DNA of 42,252 nt from a virus, in IMG/VR virus record IMGVR_UViG_3300034684_000116, positions 1-42,252 of that record; one strand, given 5' to 3'. This document shows, piece after piece, positions 28,926-35,670 of the stretch. The translations under genes were made by a program, and so were the position numbers. Under the pieces are notes generated by a model. That model saw only the letters and a list, made by a program, of their open reading frames with translations. It made no database searches and was not told the origin of the DNA. Position 1 is the first letter of the stretch. Each line of letters starts with the position of its first letter.

Positions 28926-29243
28926 CAAATTGTGTATACACTCCTTGCTTTCTATGCCAACCAAGCTTTCCGTTCTCCCGTAGAACGGCATTTTGTTTTT
29001 TGCATACAATACACAACCATCATTTTCCACTCTGTGGAACGTATTTCCACCAAATAAACCATCGTTCCTAACAGTGATCCAACCACACTGCTCTCCTACT
29101 GTGGTCACCGTATCATCATCATAAAGACTGTTCCATTTTTTTGAGTTTTGTTCCATTGTGTGGAAGGGGTGTTTCCCAGCCCTTGTGGCAACCGAATTTG
29201 AGTTTTCTCTAACGCTTTTCGTAGTTAACATAAATCCGTTCAT
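28689..29243 (-). CDS. Unknown gene in the repeat cluster, two possible starts
   Basis: A 184-residue frame from ATG 29243 (GGGAGGCTTAGGGC upstream), with an internal ATG at 28892 that also has a good site (GGGAGGTGTCACCAA) and would give a 67-residue protein (MLGKAKITPNLILHELKKKGIITEM...). The helical C-terminal part could be a winged-helix DNA binder. The N-terminal part (VTTVGEQCGWITVRND) is not recognised and is rich in short palindromes. The repeats run through its 3' end and flank the internal start, suggesting autoregulation. Which form is made is unclear. Confidence 0.5.
   Translation of the reverse strand: MNGFMLTTKSVRENSNSVATRAGKHPFHTMEQNSKKWNSLYDDDTVTTVGEQCGWITVRNDGLFGGNTFHRVENDGCVLYAKNKMPFYGRTESLVGIESKECIHNLVTLPYFGRCHQMLGKAKITPNLILHELKKKGIITEMSYNVDKPRKEAKSVTHGDTCVTPVTNVDQTVIARVGTIFDGL
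28891..28930 (-). promoter_or_regulatory. Hairpin covering an internal start codon
   Basis: On the minus-strand message a perfect 12-bp stem (28919-28930 with 28891-28902) encloses a 16-base loop that contains GGGAG. The 3' arm includes the first two bases of ATG 28892. In DNA the same arms are an inverted pair of GGTGACAC sites. Folding would hide the internal start until ribosomes from ATG 29243 open it. Confidence 0.6.
28970..29000 (+). terminator. Terminator-like hairpin
   Basis: CCGTTCT-CCCGT-AGAACGG followed by CATTTTGTTTTTT on the plus strand. It would stop rightward read-through into the control island. It lies inside the long form of the minus-strand gene. Confidence 0.5.
29025..29165. 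repeat. Two 15-bp TTCCA-N5-TGGAA palindromes
   Basis: TTCCACTCTGTGGAA (29025-29039) and TTCCATTGTGTGGAA (29151-29165), 126 bases apart, share arms and part of the centre. They look like binding sites of another dimeric regulator. They fall within the long frame of the 28689-29243 gene. Confidence 0.5.
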
Positions 29244-29422
29244 GCCCTAAGCCTCCCTGCTTTTTTTCTACACTTCACCCTAATGCTCATATTAAATACG
29301 TAAAGTCATCACTAATGCGCATTATATTATTACGCCGTTCGCCGTCTTTTCTTGTGGTGCTTGTGGTATTCAAGTAGACACTACCCCACACTTATTCTAC
29401 CACCCCATCCCATAAAAACACT

Positions 29423-29471
29423 TAGGACCACAGTCCTATTTATCTCCCTACCAATTAAGACTGTGGTCCTA
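29423..29471 (-). terminator. Hairpin after the XRE regulator gene
   Basis: A perfect 13-bp inverted repeat (29423-29435 with 29459-29471) with a 23-base loop. On the minus strand it is followed by AGTGTTTTTATG. It lies 15 bases after the regulator stop, so a terminator or attenuator is likely. Confidence 0.65.
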
Positions 29472-29486
29472 TGTTGTCCATGTTAT

Positions 29487-29780
29487 CTACTCTTCTTCTT
29501 TGCTCTCAGTTGGCCATTTCTCAGTCAACCACCTTAAGTGCTGTGGTATCTTTACTGTTATTGTCATCCCTCCCTCAACGTCCCGCGGCAACAAGAACCA
29601 CCACATCGGCATCCCATACGCCAACGACACCTTCCGCAGCATCGACATCGACGGTGTGCGTCTTCCACCTTCGATGTCTGCCATATACTGGGGATGTATC
29701 CCCAGTAATGTGGTAGCCTCGGCCCGCGACAGGCCCACCATCTCCCTGGCTCTTTTGAGCCTCCACCCAATATCTTCCAT
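29487..29780 (-). CDS. XRE-family helix-turn-helix regulator (Cro/CI-type)
   Basis: A 97-residue protein. Residues 7-61 are a Cro/CI-type five-helix domain (RLKRAREMVGLSRAEATTLL then PQYMADIEGGRRTPSMSML). The C-terminus (MTITVKIPQHLRWLTEKW) is short and strand-forming, perhaps a dimer part. No peptidase domain, so it is not a LexA/CI cleavable repressor. The start ATG 29780 has AAGGAGGGGTAGT upstream; a longer frame upstream has no such site. It is divergent from P2/P3, with operator O2 between, so it probably controls the early promoters and itself. Confidence 0.8.
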   Translation of the reverse strand: MEDIGWRLKRAREMVGLSRAEATTLLGIHPQYMADIEGGRRTPSMSMLRKVSLAYGMPMWWFLLPRDVEGGMTITVKIPQHLRWLTEKWPTESKEEE

Positions 29781-29819
29781 ACTACCCCTCCTTATCTTAT
29801 ATTGTAAGTCTTCGTATAT

Positions 29820-29849
29820 ATTATAAGCCACCGTGCCCATAAAAGTCAA
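29820..29849 (-). promoter_or_regulatory. Promoter of the XRE regulator gene
   Basis: TTGACT (29844-29849), an 18-base spacer ending GGCT, and TATAAT (29820-29825). Operator O2 abuts its -35 box. Confidence 0.7.
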
Positions 29850-29850
29850 T

Positions 29851-29874
29851 CGTGTATACACGAATGTATACATG
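29851..29874. promoter_or_regulatory. Candidate operator O2 between divergent promoters
   Basis: CGTGTATACACG followed by AATGTATACATG. Two GTATAC cores start 12 bases apart (29854, 29866), the same spacing as O1. It ends 8 bases before the -35 box of P2 and sits directly upstream of the regulator's promoter. Confidence 0.7.
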
Positions 29875-29882
29875 AAAAGGGC

Positions 29883-29911
29883 TTGACACAAAAACCAGTA
29901 GGGCTTATACT
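29883..29911 (+). promoter_or_regulatory. Early promoter P2
   Basis: TTGACA, a 17-base spacer ending GGGCT, and TATACT; followed by ATAGGTACTAAAG. Confidence 0.85.
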
Positions 29912-29973
29912 TTGATAGGTACTAAAGGTTTGGGTTGTGGAAATAATGAGTATAAGGAATTGAATAAAAGGGC

Positions 29974-30002
29974 TTGACAACCAAAACAAACGGGCTTATA
30001 AT
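29974..30002 (+). promoter_or_regulatory. Early promoter P3
   Basis: TTGACA, a 17-base spacer ending GGGCT, and TATAAT; followed by ATAGGTACCAAAG, almost the same initial bases as P2. It lies 32 bases before the 30035 gene, the same distance as P1 from its gene. Confidence 0.85.
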
Positions 30003-30034
30003 ATAGGTACCAAAGATAAGGGGAGGGATGTGGA

Positions 30035-30343
30035 ATGAAAACAGCACCAGAAGAACCACGCACCACCAGAGAGCAACGGCTCATAGACGGAGGTTGGAGG
30101 ATCTTAGCCTCAGCCAACGACAGCGTCTACGTTGTGGAGTCACCGTACAGAGACCTACAGGTTCTTCACTTCTACTTTGACGCCGCCAGTAATACGCCCA
30201 TGGTCGAAGGATACTTCACAAGTTCCTTCGGTTTTAAGGCGCGGAACGAGCTACTCAACGATCCCCAGCGTTTTGTGGAAGAGTTTTATGTGCACTGCGG
30301 CGGCATAGACGCCGATTGGTGTACAAAAGAAGAATACTTATAA
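30035..30343 (+). CDS. Unknown early protein
   Basis: A 102-residue alpha/beta protein (GWRILASANDSVYVVESP, HFYFDAASNTPMVEGYF) that I do not recognise. First gene after P3, with GGGGAGGGATGTGGA upstream of ATG 30035. The C-terminus has two Cys (VHCGGIDADWC). Confidence 0.6.
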   Translation: MKTAPEEPRTTREQRLIDGGWRILASANDSVYVVESPYRDLQVLHFYFDAASNTPMVEGYFTSSFGFKARNELLNDPQRFVEEFYVHCGGIDADWCTKEEYL

Positions 30344-30344
30344 A

Positions 30345-30967
30345 AGGAGGAGAGTAATGTGGCTAAGATAATTAAGAAAAGAAAGTTCTACAATGAAGAA
30401 AAGGCAGTAAAAGTCACAAACAAGGATGACATGGTAGCCATAAACTTTGCAGCACTGGCCGCAGCCACCCCCACATTTGACGACCATCCTTGGGAATATA
30501 TTTGTATACGAGAGGGTGTGGTGATTGGCACCGACAGATGCAGAATACATCGTGCTAAGTTAGAAACTAAAATTGAGGACGGACTTTACGAGCTCATTAA
30601 AAGCACAAAAAAGGAATGCGTCATCGAGCGCATCAAAGACGACGAGGGTTATCCCTCGCAGAGGGCCATTGACAAATGTATGAATGTCGAAGGACATAAG
30701 TTAGGGATTGTAAATGAACTATTTTCTATTTTACCTGCCACTTTAGTTTATCTTGTGGGCAAGAATGGGCAGGCAATGAGGCCCGAATATATCATCGATG
30801 CATGTAAACTGATGTCTTCGGGTCATGTTATTGTTACGTTGCCCACCGACCCTAATTGCGGAGTTCACATTGAACATACAGATGGCACTATGGAGGCTTT
30901 TATTATGCCTGTTACGGTGGACAATGAAAAAATAAAAATATTAGAAGGAGGAGAGTAATATGGCTAA
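30345..30967 (+). repeat. 22-bp direct repeats flanking the clamp-like gene
   Basis: Bases 30345-30366 and 30946-30967 are identical except for one base (GTG versus ATG at the start codon). Each contains the ribosome site and first codons. The second copy opens only an 11-codon frame (30960-30995, MAKTRSKGGGK). It looks like a gene cassette duplicated or inserted at a start site. Confidence 0.75.
30359..30958 (+). CDS. Sliding-clamp-like (DnaN-fold) protein
   Basis: A 199-residue protein. Residues 47-66 (YICIREGVVIGTDRCRIHRA) resemble the clamp strand that reads gG.iatD..R. The end, 140-185 (MRPEYIIDACKLMSSGHVIV...FIMPV), strongly recalls the last domain of bacterial DnaN, including the closing IMPV. 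It has about half the length of host DnaN, so it may be a reduced clamp, a decoy or a clamp-derived regulator. It starts at GTG 30359; the ATG two bases earlier is out of frame and stops at once. No polymerase gene is present. Confidence 0.5.
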   Translation: MAKIIKKRKFYNEEKAVKVTNKDDMVAINFAALAAATPTFDDHPWEYICIREGVVIGTDRCRIHRAKLETKIEDGLYELIKSTKKECVIERIKDDEGYPSQRAIDKCMNVEGHKLGIVNELFSILPATLVYLVGKNGQAMRPEYIIDACKLMSSGHVIVTLPTDPNCGVHIEHTDGTMEAFIMPVTVDNEKIKILEGGE

Positions 30968-30996
30968 AACAAGAAGCAAAGGAGGAGGAAAGTAAT

Positions 30997-31158
30997 ATGA
31001 CAAAGACAATTCGGCAGTATTTAAAGGAAGCCTTGGGCAGTTACAGTAGAGAAGAGGACGCCGAGAGGTTGTTAATGAGGCTTTACCTTGAGAGGAAGGG
31101 TTTATTGGACGATTTCGAGAAATGGCAAATAAGACTATTTACAGAGGAGGATGAATAA
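30997..31158 (+). CDS. Unknown small early protein
   Basis: A 53-residue charged helical protein (MTKTIRQYLKEALGSYSREE...FTEEDE). ATG 30997 has GGAGGAGGAAAGTAAT upstream and lies directly after the stop of the 11-codon relic. Not recognised. The next gene follows at once with its ribosome site inside this gene's end. Confidence 0.55.
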   Translation: MTKTIRQYLKEALGSYSREEDAERLLMRLYLERKGLLDDFEKWQIRLFTEEDE

Positions 31159-31159
31159 A

Positions 31160-31435
31160 ATGGTTGAGCCAATCGAGTTTTATGTTATTAACTACAACGG
31201 TGAACGCATTCCAGTAATACCGAACGATGATTTGACGTTTAGGTCTACTGACGGACGTAACTGGTCCATATGTGAAGAAGGCCTACGCCTCAACGGAGAA
31301 TTGCTTTCTGACGACGAAGTATCTATCAACCACCCTGGCCCGCAGGATTATTATTGGATGCGGGCAATACATGAGTTTGACGAGGAGGAATTTCCCCCTC
31401 TGTCGTATCCGATACCAGGTGAGGAGGATGAGTAA
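31160..31435 (+). CDS. Unknown acidic early protein
   Basis: A 91-residue, acidic protein (MVEPIEFYVINYNGERIPVI...YPIPGEEDE) with no recognised family. ATG 31160 is preferred over ATG 31151 because the GAGGAGG site abuts the earlier codon and is 9 bases from this one. A long hairpin follows. Confidence 0.55.
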   Translation: MVEPIEFYVINYNGERIPVIPNDDLTFRSTDGRNWSICEEGLRLNGELLSDDEVSINHPGPQDYYWMRAIHEFDEEEFPPLSYPIPGEEDE

Positions 31436-31437
31436 GG

Positions 31438-31485
31438 ATATAGCCCGACCCCCCTACCACTACTGTGGTAGGGCTCGGGCTATAT
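31438..31485 (+). terminator. Long bipartite hairpin
   Basis: Outer stem of 11 bp (31438-31448 with 31475-31485) and inner stem of 9 bp (CCCTACCAC with GTGGTAGGG) with loop TACT. No strong T-run follows, so termination is uncertain. GTATAC lies just downstream, then the direct repeat CAAGTTAT-CG-CAAGTTAT and TATAAT, perhaps a weak promoter for the next gene. Confidence 0.6.
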
Positions 31486-31557
31486 TGGTATACAGGTTAC
31501 AAGTTATCGCAAGTTATAATCGCCCGTAATATATACGAGGCGGAAGGAGGAGCAATT

Positions 31558-32145
31558 ATGATGATCCCCATGACTAATTTCACCCTGCTTCGTAAGGCAG
31601 GGTTCAATAAGAAAATGTATAGACGCCTCGCTAAGAAACTTGGCGGAATCAAGAACTATGGACCACATATGCCAATTCATATCATTAAAATACTCAACAC
31701 TTGTGGCCTGTATAGTGCTGTGTGGGCATTGCGAGCATGTCCATGTGCAGAGAAATTTGCTTTAATGTTTGCGTATGATTGCGCAGAGCACGCACTCAAA
31801 GGGCAAGACCATCAATTTAATGAAGTGCTAAAAATAGCGCAACATATCGTCCATGATGCTGCTAAAGCTGATGATATATACGCAGCACAAAACACGCTTC
31901 AAGAAGCCCTACAAAAAGTCACTACTCCGAGCGATGCGTTGGCCACCACCATGCTACTTAAGCTTATAAGCAAACCTCCATTAGAAGCACCGTATTCCGT
32001 GGCTACGCGTGCTGCGGCATATGTGGATCATATAGACTCTCATCGCCACTGCCCTCCGTGGATAGCGTTGCAACATGAGATGGAGTGGCAAGAGCAGCAC
32101 TTCATAGAATTATTAAATATGGAGGATGATAAAAATGAGAATTAA
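31558..32145 (+). CDS. Imm5-like all-helical protein 2
   Basis: A 195-residue protein. The segment SAVWALRACPCAEKFALMFAYDCAEHAL and the late EWQEQHFIELL match what I recall of Imm-5-like immunity domains (WAL...C.CAE....FA.DCAE, then a terminal WQ). The middle is Ala-rich helical. It is a distant relative of the 26294 product. ATG 31558 follows GAGGCGGAAGGAGGAGCAATT. No toxin gene is adjacent, so the role is open. Confidence 0.55.
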   Translation: MMIPMTNFTLLRKAGFNKKMYRRLAKKLGGIKNYGPHMPIHIIKILNTCGLYSAVWALRACPCAEKFALMFAYDCAEHALKGQDHQFNEVLKIAQHIVHDAAKADDIYAAQNTLQEALQKVTTPSDALATTMLLKLISKPPLEAPYSVATRAAAYVDHIDSHRHCPPWIALQHEMEWQEQHFIELLNMEDDKNEN

Positions 32146-32350
32146 GAAAATTATAAGTCAGGATCGTAGAGATTTCACAGCAATATATGAGTGTGAGCAT
32201 TGTGGATTCACGATGGAGGGCTATGGATATGATGACAGTTACTTCCACAACAATGTCATCCCACAAAAGAAATGTCCTCGCTGTAAAAAGACTGCTGGAG
32301 AGGACTACAGGCCACTATCGACTATGTACCCAGACGACGTGCAGGTTTAG
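32135..32350 (+). CDS. Zinc-ribbon protein
   Basis: A 71-residue protein with CEHC (in AIYECEHCGFTMEGYG) and CPRC (in QKKCPRCKKTAG), a two-knuckle zinc ribbon. Such small ribbons are common in phage early regions and usually unassigned. ATG 32135 is spaced 9 bases from GGAGG; it overlaps the end of the previous gene. Confidence 0.65.
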   Translation: MRIKKIISQDRRDFTAIYECEHCGFTMEGYGYDDSYFHNNVIPQKKCPRCKKTAGEDYRPLSTMYPDDVQV

Positions 32351-32369
32351 CAAATAGGAGGTGTTAATA

Positions 32370-32690
32370 ATGTCTTGGATTGAAACGGCAATCGAGATCG
32401 CAGGGAGCGCATTTTACGGTTATGACGACCCAGAAGAGGCCATAAAGCACATTCGATATCGAGTAGAAAGGTGTCCCGACGCAGTGCTTACGCCTATGAT
32501 ATACGACACCATAGAAGATGCGCGAACAAAGGCCCCAGATATATACAATAAGGCCCGCGAGCAATTAGTTAAGGAGAAACCACAACCCAACGAGACAATG
32601 GACGATATGGTGAAGAGGCTGGCGTTTTGGATAATTTATACCAAGGCTATGGAGCACTATCGGTATATTATGGAGGAGGTGAGACAATGA
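32370..32690 (+). CDS. Helical early protein, paralogue of the 27116 product
   Basis: A 106-residue helical protein aligned end to end by pattern with the 27116-27439 product. Both pairs (Imm5-like plus this type) occur in the same order, so a two-gene block may have been duplicated and diverged. ATG 32370 follows GGAGGTGTTAATA. Confidence 0.6.
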   Translation: MSWIETAIEIAGSAFYGYDDPEEAIKHIRYRVERCPDAVLTPMIYDTIEDARTKAPDIYNKAREQLVKEKPQPNETMDDMVKRLAFWIIYTKAMEHYRYIMEEVRQ

Positions 32691-32878
32691 AACTAAGAGT
32701 CATTTTTAGAAACGATGGACCGCTGGTTCATTGTCAAGATAGCCCATCATATAGGTTGGTGTCTATCGATCTTACCCCAGAACAGATAGAAAAACTAAAG
32801 CCACGATATGCTTATAGCGTAGGAAGCAAGGACTATTATGAGGAAATTAGTAAATGTTTTCTGGAGGAGGAGGATTGA
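32687..32878 (+). CDS. Unknown small protein
   Basis: A 63-residue protein (MKLRVIFRNDGPLVHC...LEEED), not recognised. It overlaps the previous stop by 4 bases (ATGA) with GGAGGAGGTGAGACA upstream. Its end carries the ribosome site for the pentapeptide gene. Confidence 0.6.
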   Translation: MKLRVIFRNDGPLVHCQDSPSYRLVSIDLTPEQIEKLKPRYAYSVGSKDYYEEISKCFLEEED

Positions 32879-32879
32879 C

Positions 32880-33533
32880 ATGGCATTGACCAATTTAAAT
32901 GAAATATTGCATAAGCATAAATTATGGCTGAACTCTGATAAGGACGGCCAGAGAGCCGTATTCAAAGATATGGACCTCTCTGGTGTTAACCTCAAGGGCG
33001 AAGACCTGAGGGACGCCGACTTCAGGCATACTAATTTAGAGGCTGCAGTATTTACCAATACTGATTTGCGTGCCGCAAGGTTCGACAATTCAATACTTTA
33101 TCGAGCCACATTTCATGGGGCTAACCTGAGGGAGACACGCTTCATTATGTGCAACCTTGAGCGAGCTGATCTTTCTGAGGTTGGTGCCGTTGGAGCCAAC
33201 TTCAATGAATCTAATATGAGGGATGCGTGTCTCTATGGTGGCGATTTTAGAAGCGCCTCATTTAGGCATGTAGATTTACGTGGCGCAGATATGAGAGAAA
33301 CTGATTTCAGAGGTGCTGACCTATCTTTGTCGGCATGGCCCCTAAGTAAAGATTCTGTAGGCGTAGTGGTAGACATACAGTTTATATACCAGCTCTTGGG
33401 TCATGTGGCCTGTCTAAGGTGCAGTGATCCTGAGTTCGACGAGATAAAGGCAAAGATCATGCCACATGTTTCTAAGAGCCGTAAGGCATTAGAGCTGCTT
33501 TTAGAATTACAGTGGGGGGACAAAAATGAATAA
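32880..33533 (+). CDS. Pentapeptide-repeat protein
   Basis: A 217-residue protein. Residues ~28-150 are built of A(D/N)LxX-type pentapeptides (for example DLSGV NLKGE DLRDA DFRHT NLEAA), which fold into a right-handed square beta-helix. Such proteins can mimic DNA and bind gyrase (Qnr/MfpA types) or act as adaptors; which applies here cannot be told. The last ~60 residues are helical. ATG 32880 has GGAGGAGGAGGATTGAC upstream. Confidence 0.85.
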   Translation: MALTNLNEILHKHKLWLNSDKDGQRAVFKDMDLSGVNLKGEDLRDADFRHTNLEAAVFTNTDLRAARFDNSILYRATFHGANLRETRFIMCNLERADLSEVGAVGANFNESNMRDACLYGGDFRSASFRHVDLRGADMRETDFRGADLSLSAWPLSKDSVGVVVDIQFIYQLLGHVACLRCSDPEFDEIKAKIMPHVSKSRKALELLLELQWGDKNE

Positions 33534-33597
33534 AAGATATTTTACAGTAGAGGCCCATTGGCAAGCGTGCCGCCTGCTTGATATTCTGGAGGGATAA
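33526..33597 (+). CDS. Small overlapping ORF between pentapeptide and helicase genes
   Basis: ATG 33526 (GTGGGGGGACAAAA upstream) opens a 23-residue frame (MNKRYFTVEAHWQACRLLDI...) that overlaps the previous gene by 8 bases. It ends 2 bases before the helicase ATG and carries that gene's GGAGGG site. It may be a coupling ORF; not recognised. Confidence 0.4.
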   Translation: MNKRYFTVEAHWQACRLLDILEG

Positions 33598-33599
33598 CG

Positions 33600-35246
33600 A
33601 TGACAATCCTTGCTTGGACGAAAGGACAGCGCATCTATGTGCGCACGCCGTTTGAATACAAGGACATCATGAAAGGCATTACGGGCGGAAGGTGGGATGC
33701 GAAGGAAAGGGCATGGCATTATCCGCGATCCTACCGTACGCTTGCTGAAATCATGAAGTCGCTCCCTGGTCCTATCGGTCTAAGCGAGGATCTAATGAAA
33801 TTACTTGAGGAAGGGGATCCTTATGAGAAGGCCGCATCGATAAAGGAGGCAACCGACCTGCCCAATCCTCCTATATGCAAGGGCAACGATTGGCTACACC
33901 AGCGTAGGGCATATTGGTGGGCGAAGGACTTACCAGCAGTCTTGCTTGATATGTGGATGGGATCAGGCAAGACCCGCACGGCCATAAATATTGTGCAGAA
34001 CTGGTATCCACAGGGCAACGCACGAGCGTTGATAGTGTGCCCCCCTAACGTGGTGCCAGTGTGGGAAGAACAAATAGCTCAGCACGCAGTTATACCATGG
34101 AAGGTCACATTGCTCCCAGCAGGTAAGCCCATTCCTAAAAGAGCTGAGATAGCAGAGCAGGCGTGGCAGAGCACTGAACATGGAGCTATCACAGCTCTGG
34201 TATGCAATTACGAGGCGGTGTGGAGGGGGGTATTGGGTGAGTGGATACTTAGCAAAGAATGGGATGTAGTAATAGGTGATGAGCTACACCATATTAAAGC
34301 GCCAGGGTCTAAACAGTCTCTATTCTTTGCTAAGTTACATAAACGAAGCAAGCGTCGTCTTGGCCTTACTGGCACCCCTCTCCACGATGGTCCATTAGAT
34401 ATCTACGGCCAGGCCCGTTTCTTGTGTCCCGAGGTGTTTGGCACAAGCTTCGCTAACTTCAGGGCAAGATACGCTCGCATGGGTGGCTACGGCGGATACC
34501 AAGTATTAGGGTATCAGAACCTGGATGAGTTTTACGAGAAATATAACTCCTTTACGTTCACCGTAAGTGCCGACGAAGCACTACCAGACCTGCCGCCCAT
34601 TGTATTTGAACGTAGAATCTGCGAGCTGAGCCAAGAGGAAAGGAGGGTTTATAATGCGCTGGAGCAAGATTTGATAGCTCAAATAAAGGATGGTTTTGTC
34701 ACCGTCAACAATGCCCTGACAAAACTGATCAAGTTGCAACAGGTAACGTCAGGATACGTCAGGGATGATGACGGTATCGACAGGCATGTGGGCGACAGCA
34801 AGAAACAATTACTTGCTGAGGTTTTATCAGACCTGCCCAAGGACGAGCCAGTTGTGGTCTTCTGTCGTTTCACACATGACCTCGACGCAGTGCATGAGGT
34901 AGCAAAGCTGGACGGTAGGAAAAGTTTTGAATTATCAGGGAGGAGGCGAGAGCTTGAAGAATGGACAAACTCAGGAGGAGGTGAGGTGTTAGCAGTACAG
35001 TTAAAGGCAGGCGGCGAGGGTGTGGCAATGTACCGAGCAAGGTATGCCATAGATTACAGCTTGAGTTTCTCACTTGGTGAATACAACCAGACTCGTAGCC
35101 GCCTGCAGCGACCAGAGCAGACAAGACAAGTAATCTCAATAGCCCTGGTTGCGGCAGGCACTGTGGACGAAAAAATCTACAAAGCACTCAAGCAAAAAGA
35201 AAAAGTAATTGAATCAATCATGAGGGGGTATGGTGGTAATGAGTGA
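33600..35246 (+). CDS. SNF2/SF2-type DNA helicase (translocase)
   Basis: A 548-residue protein. Residues ~10-42 (IYVRTPFEYKDIMKGITGGRW and WHYP) resemble the HARP-like DNA-binding motif of annealing helicases. Walker A MGSGKT is at 120-125, the DExH box DELHH at 227-231 and motif III LTGTP at 256-260; the second RecA domain has VVFCRF and an arginine-finger motif with Q-x2-R-x-R (NQTRSRLQR). It probably remodels forks or recombination intermediates. First gene of the replication block. Confidence 0.85.
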   Translation: MTILAWTKGQRIYVRTPFEYKDIMKGITGGRWDAKERAWHYPRSYRTLAEIMKSLPGPIGLSEDLMKLLEEGDPYEKAASIKEATDLPNPPICKGNDWLHQRRAYWWAKDLPAVLLDMWMGSGKTRTAINIVQNWYPQGNARALIVCPPNVVPVWEEQIAQHAVIPWKVTLLPAGKPIPKRAEIAEQAWQSTEHGAITALVCNYEAVWRGVLGEWILSKEWDVVIGDELHHIKAPGSKQSLFFAKLHKRSKRRLGLTGTPLHDGPLDIYGQARFLCPEVFGTSFANFRARYARMGGYGGYQVLGYQNLDEFYEKYNSFTFTVSADEALPDLPPIVFERRICELSQEERRVYNALEQDLIAQIKDGFVTVNNALTKLIKLQQVTSGYVRDDDGIDRHVGDSKKQLLAEVLSDLPKDEPVVVFCRFTHDLDAVHEVAKLDGRKSFELSGRRRELEEWTNSGGGEVLAVQLKAGGEGVAMYRARYAIDYSLSFSLGEYNQTRSRLQRPEQTRQVISIALVAAGTVDEKIYKALKQKEKVIESIMRGYGGNE

Positions 35247-35652
35247 CGTCATGAAAGATCTTCTGAAGAAATACATAGAAACAGAAAGAGAAAAACGTAG
35301 AATTGAAACAGAACTACAGGAGGTGAAAGCAAAGTTACAAGAACTATCAGAGCAGGTACTCAACATATTCGAGTTAGAGGGCCTCCAAAGCCTCAAGCTC
35401 GAGGATGGTGTTACAATAGCCTTACGTACCGATATCAGAGCCAACATCCCAGCAGACAAGCGCGAGGAAGCCTATGAAGAATTTAAGAGGCAAGGTTTTG
35501 ACGGTATAGTTAAAGAAACTATACATCCCAAGACCTTGGAGGCGTGGGTCAGAGAATACGCAAGCATAAATGGTGTAGAATTGCCCGAGTGGGCAGCCCC
35601 ATATGTGGAAGTTTATGAGCAAACAAGGCCCGTCATATTGGGCCTAAAATAA
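35239..35652 (+). CDS. Coiled-coil conserved phage protein
   Basis: A 137-residue protein. The N-terminal ~55 residues are a coiled coil (KYIETEREKRRIETELQEV). The rest has EDGVTIALRTDIRANI and KETIHPKTLEAWVRE, a pattern I recall from uncharacterised phage proteins in replication blocks. ATG 35239 is chosen since GAGGGGGT abuts the earlier ATG 35230. It overlaps the helicase end by 8 bases. Confidence 0.6.
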   Translation: MSDVMKDLLKKYIETEREKRRIETELQEVKAKLQELSEQVLNIFELEGLQSLKLEDGVTIALRTDIRANIPADKREEAYEEFKRQGFDGIVKETIHPKTLEAWVREYASINGVELPEWAAPYVEVYEQTRPVILGLK

Positions 35653-35670
35653 AACAAGGAGGAGATAAGC

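Noticed and set aside
29781-29891. Longer N-terminus for the XRE regulator
   Set aside because: The extra residues cover the promoter and operator O2, and the only strong ribosome site is before ATG 29780.
31558-32145. Toxin-immunity operon around the Imm5-like genes
   Set aside because: No polymorphic toxin or toxin-domain gene is adjacent; only the immunity-like fold is suggested.
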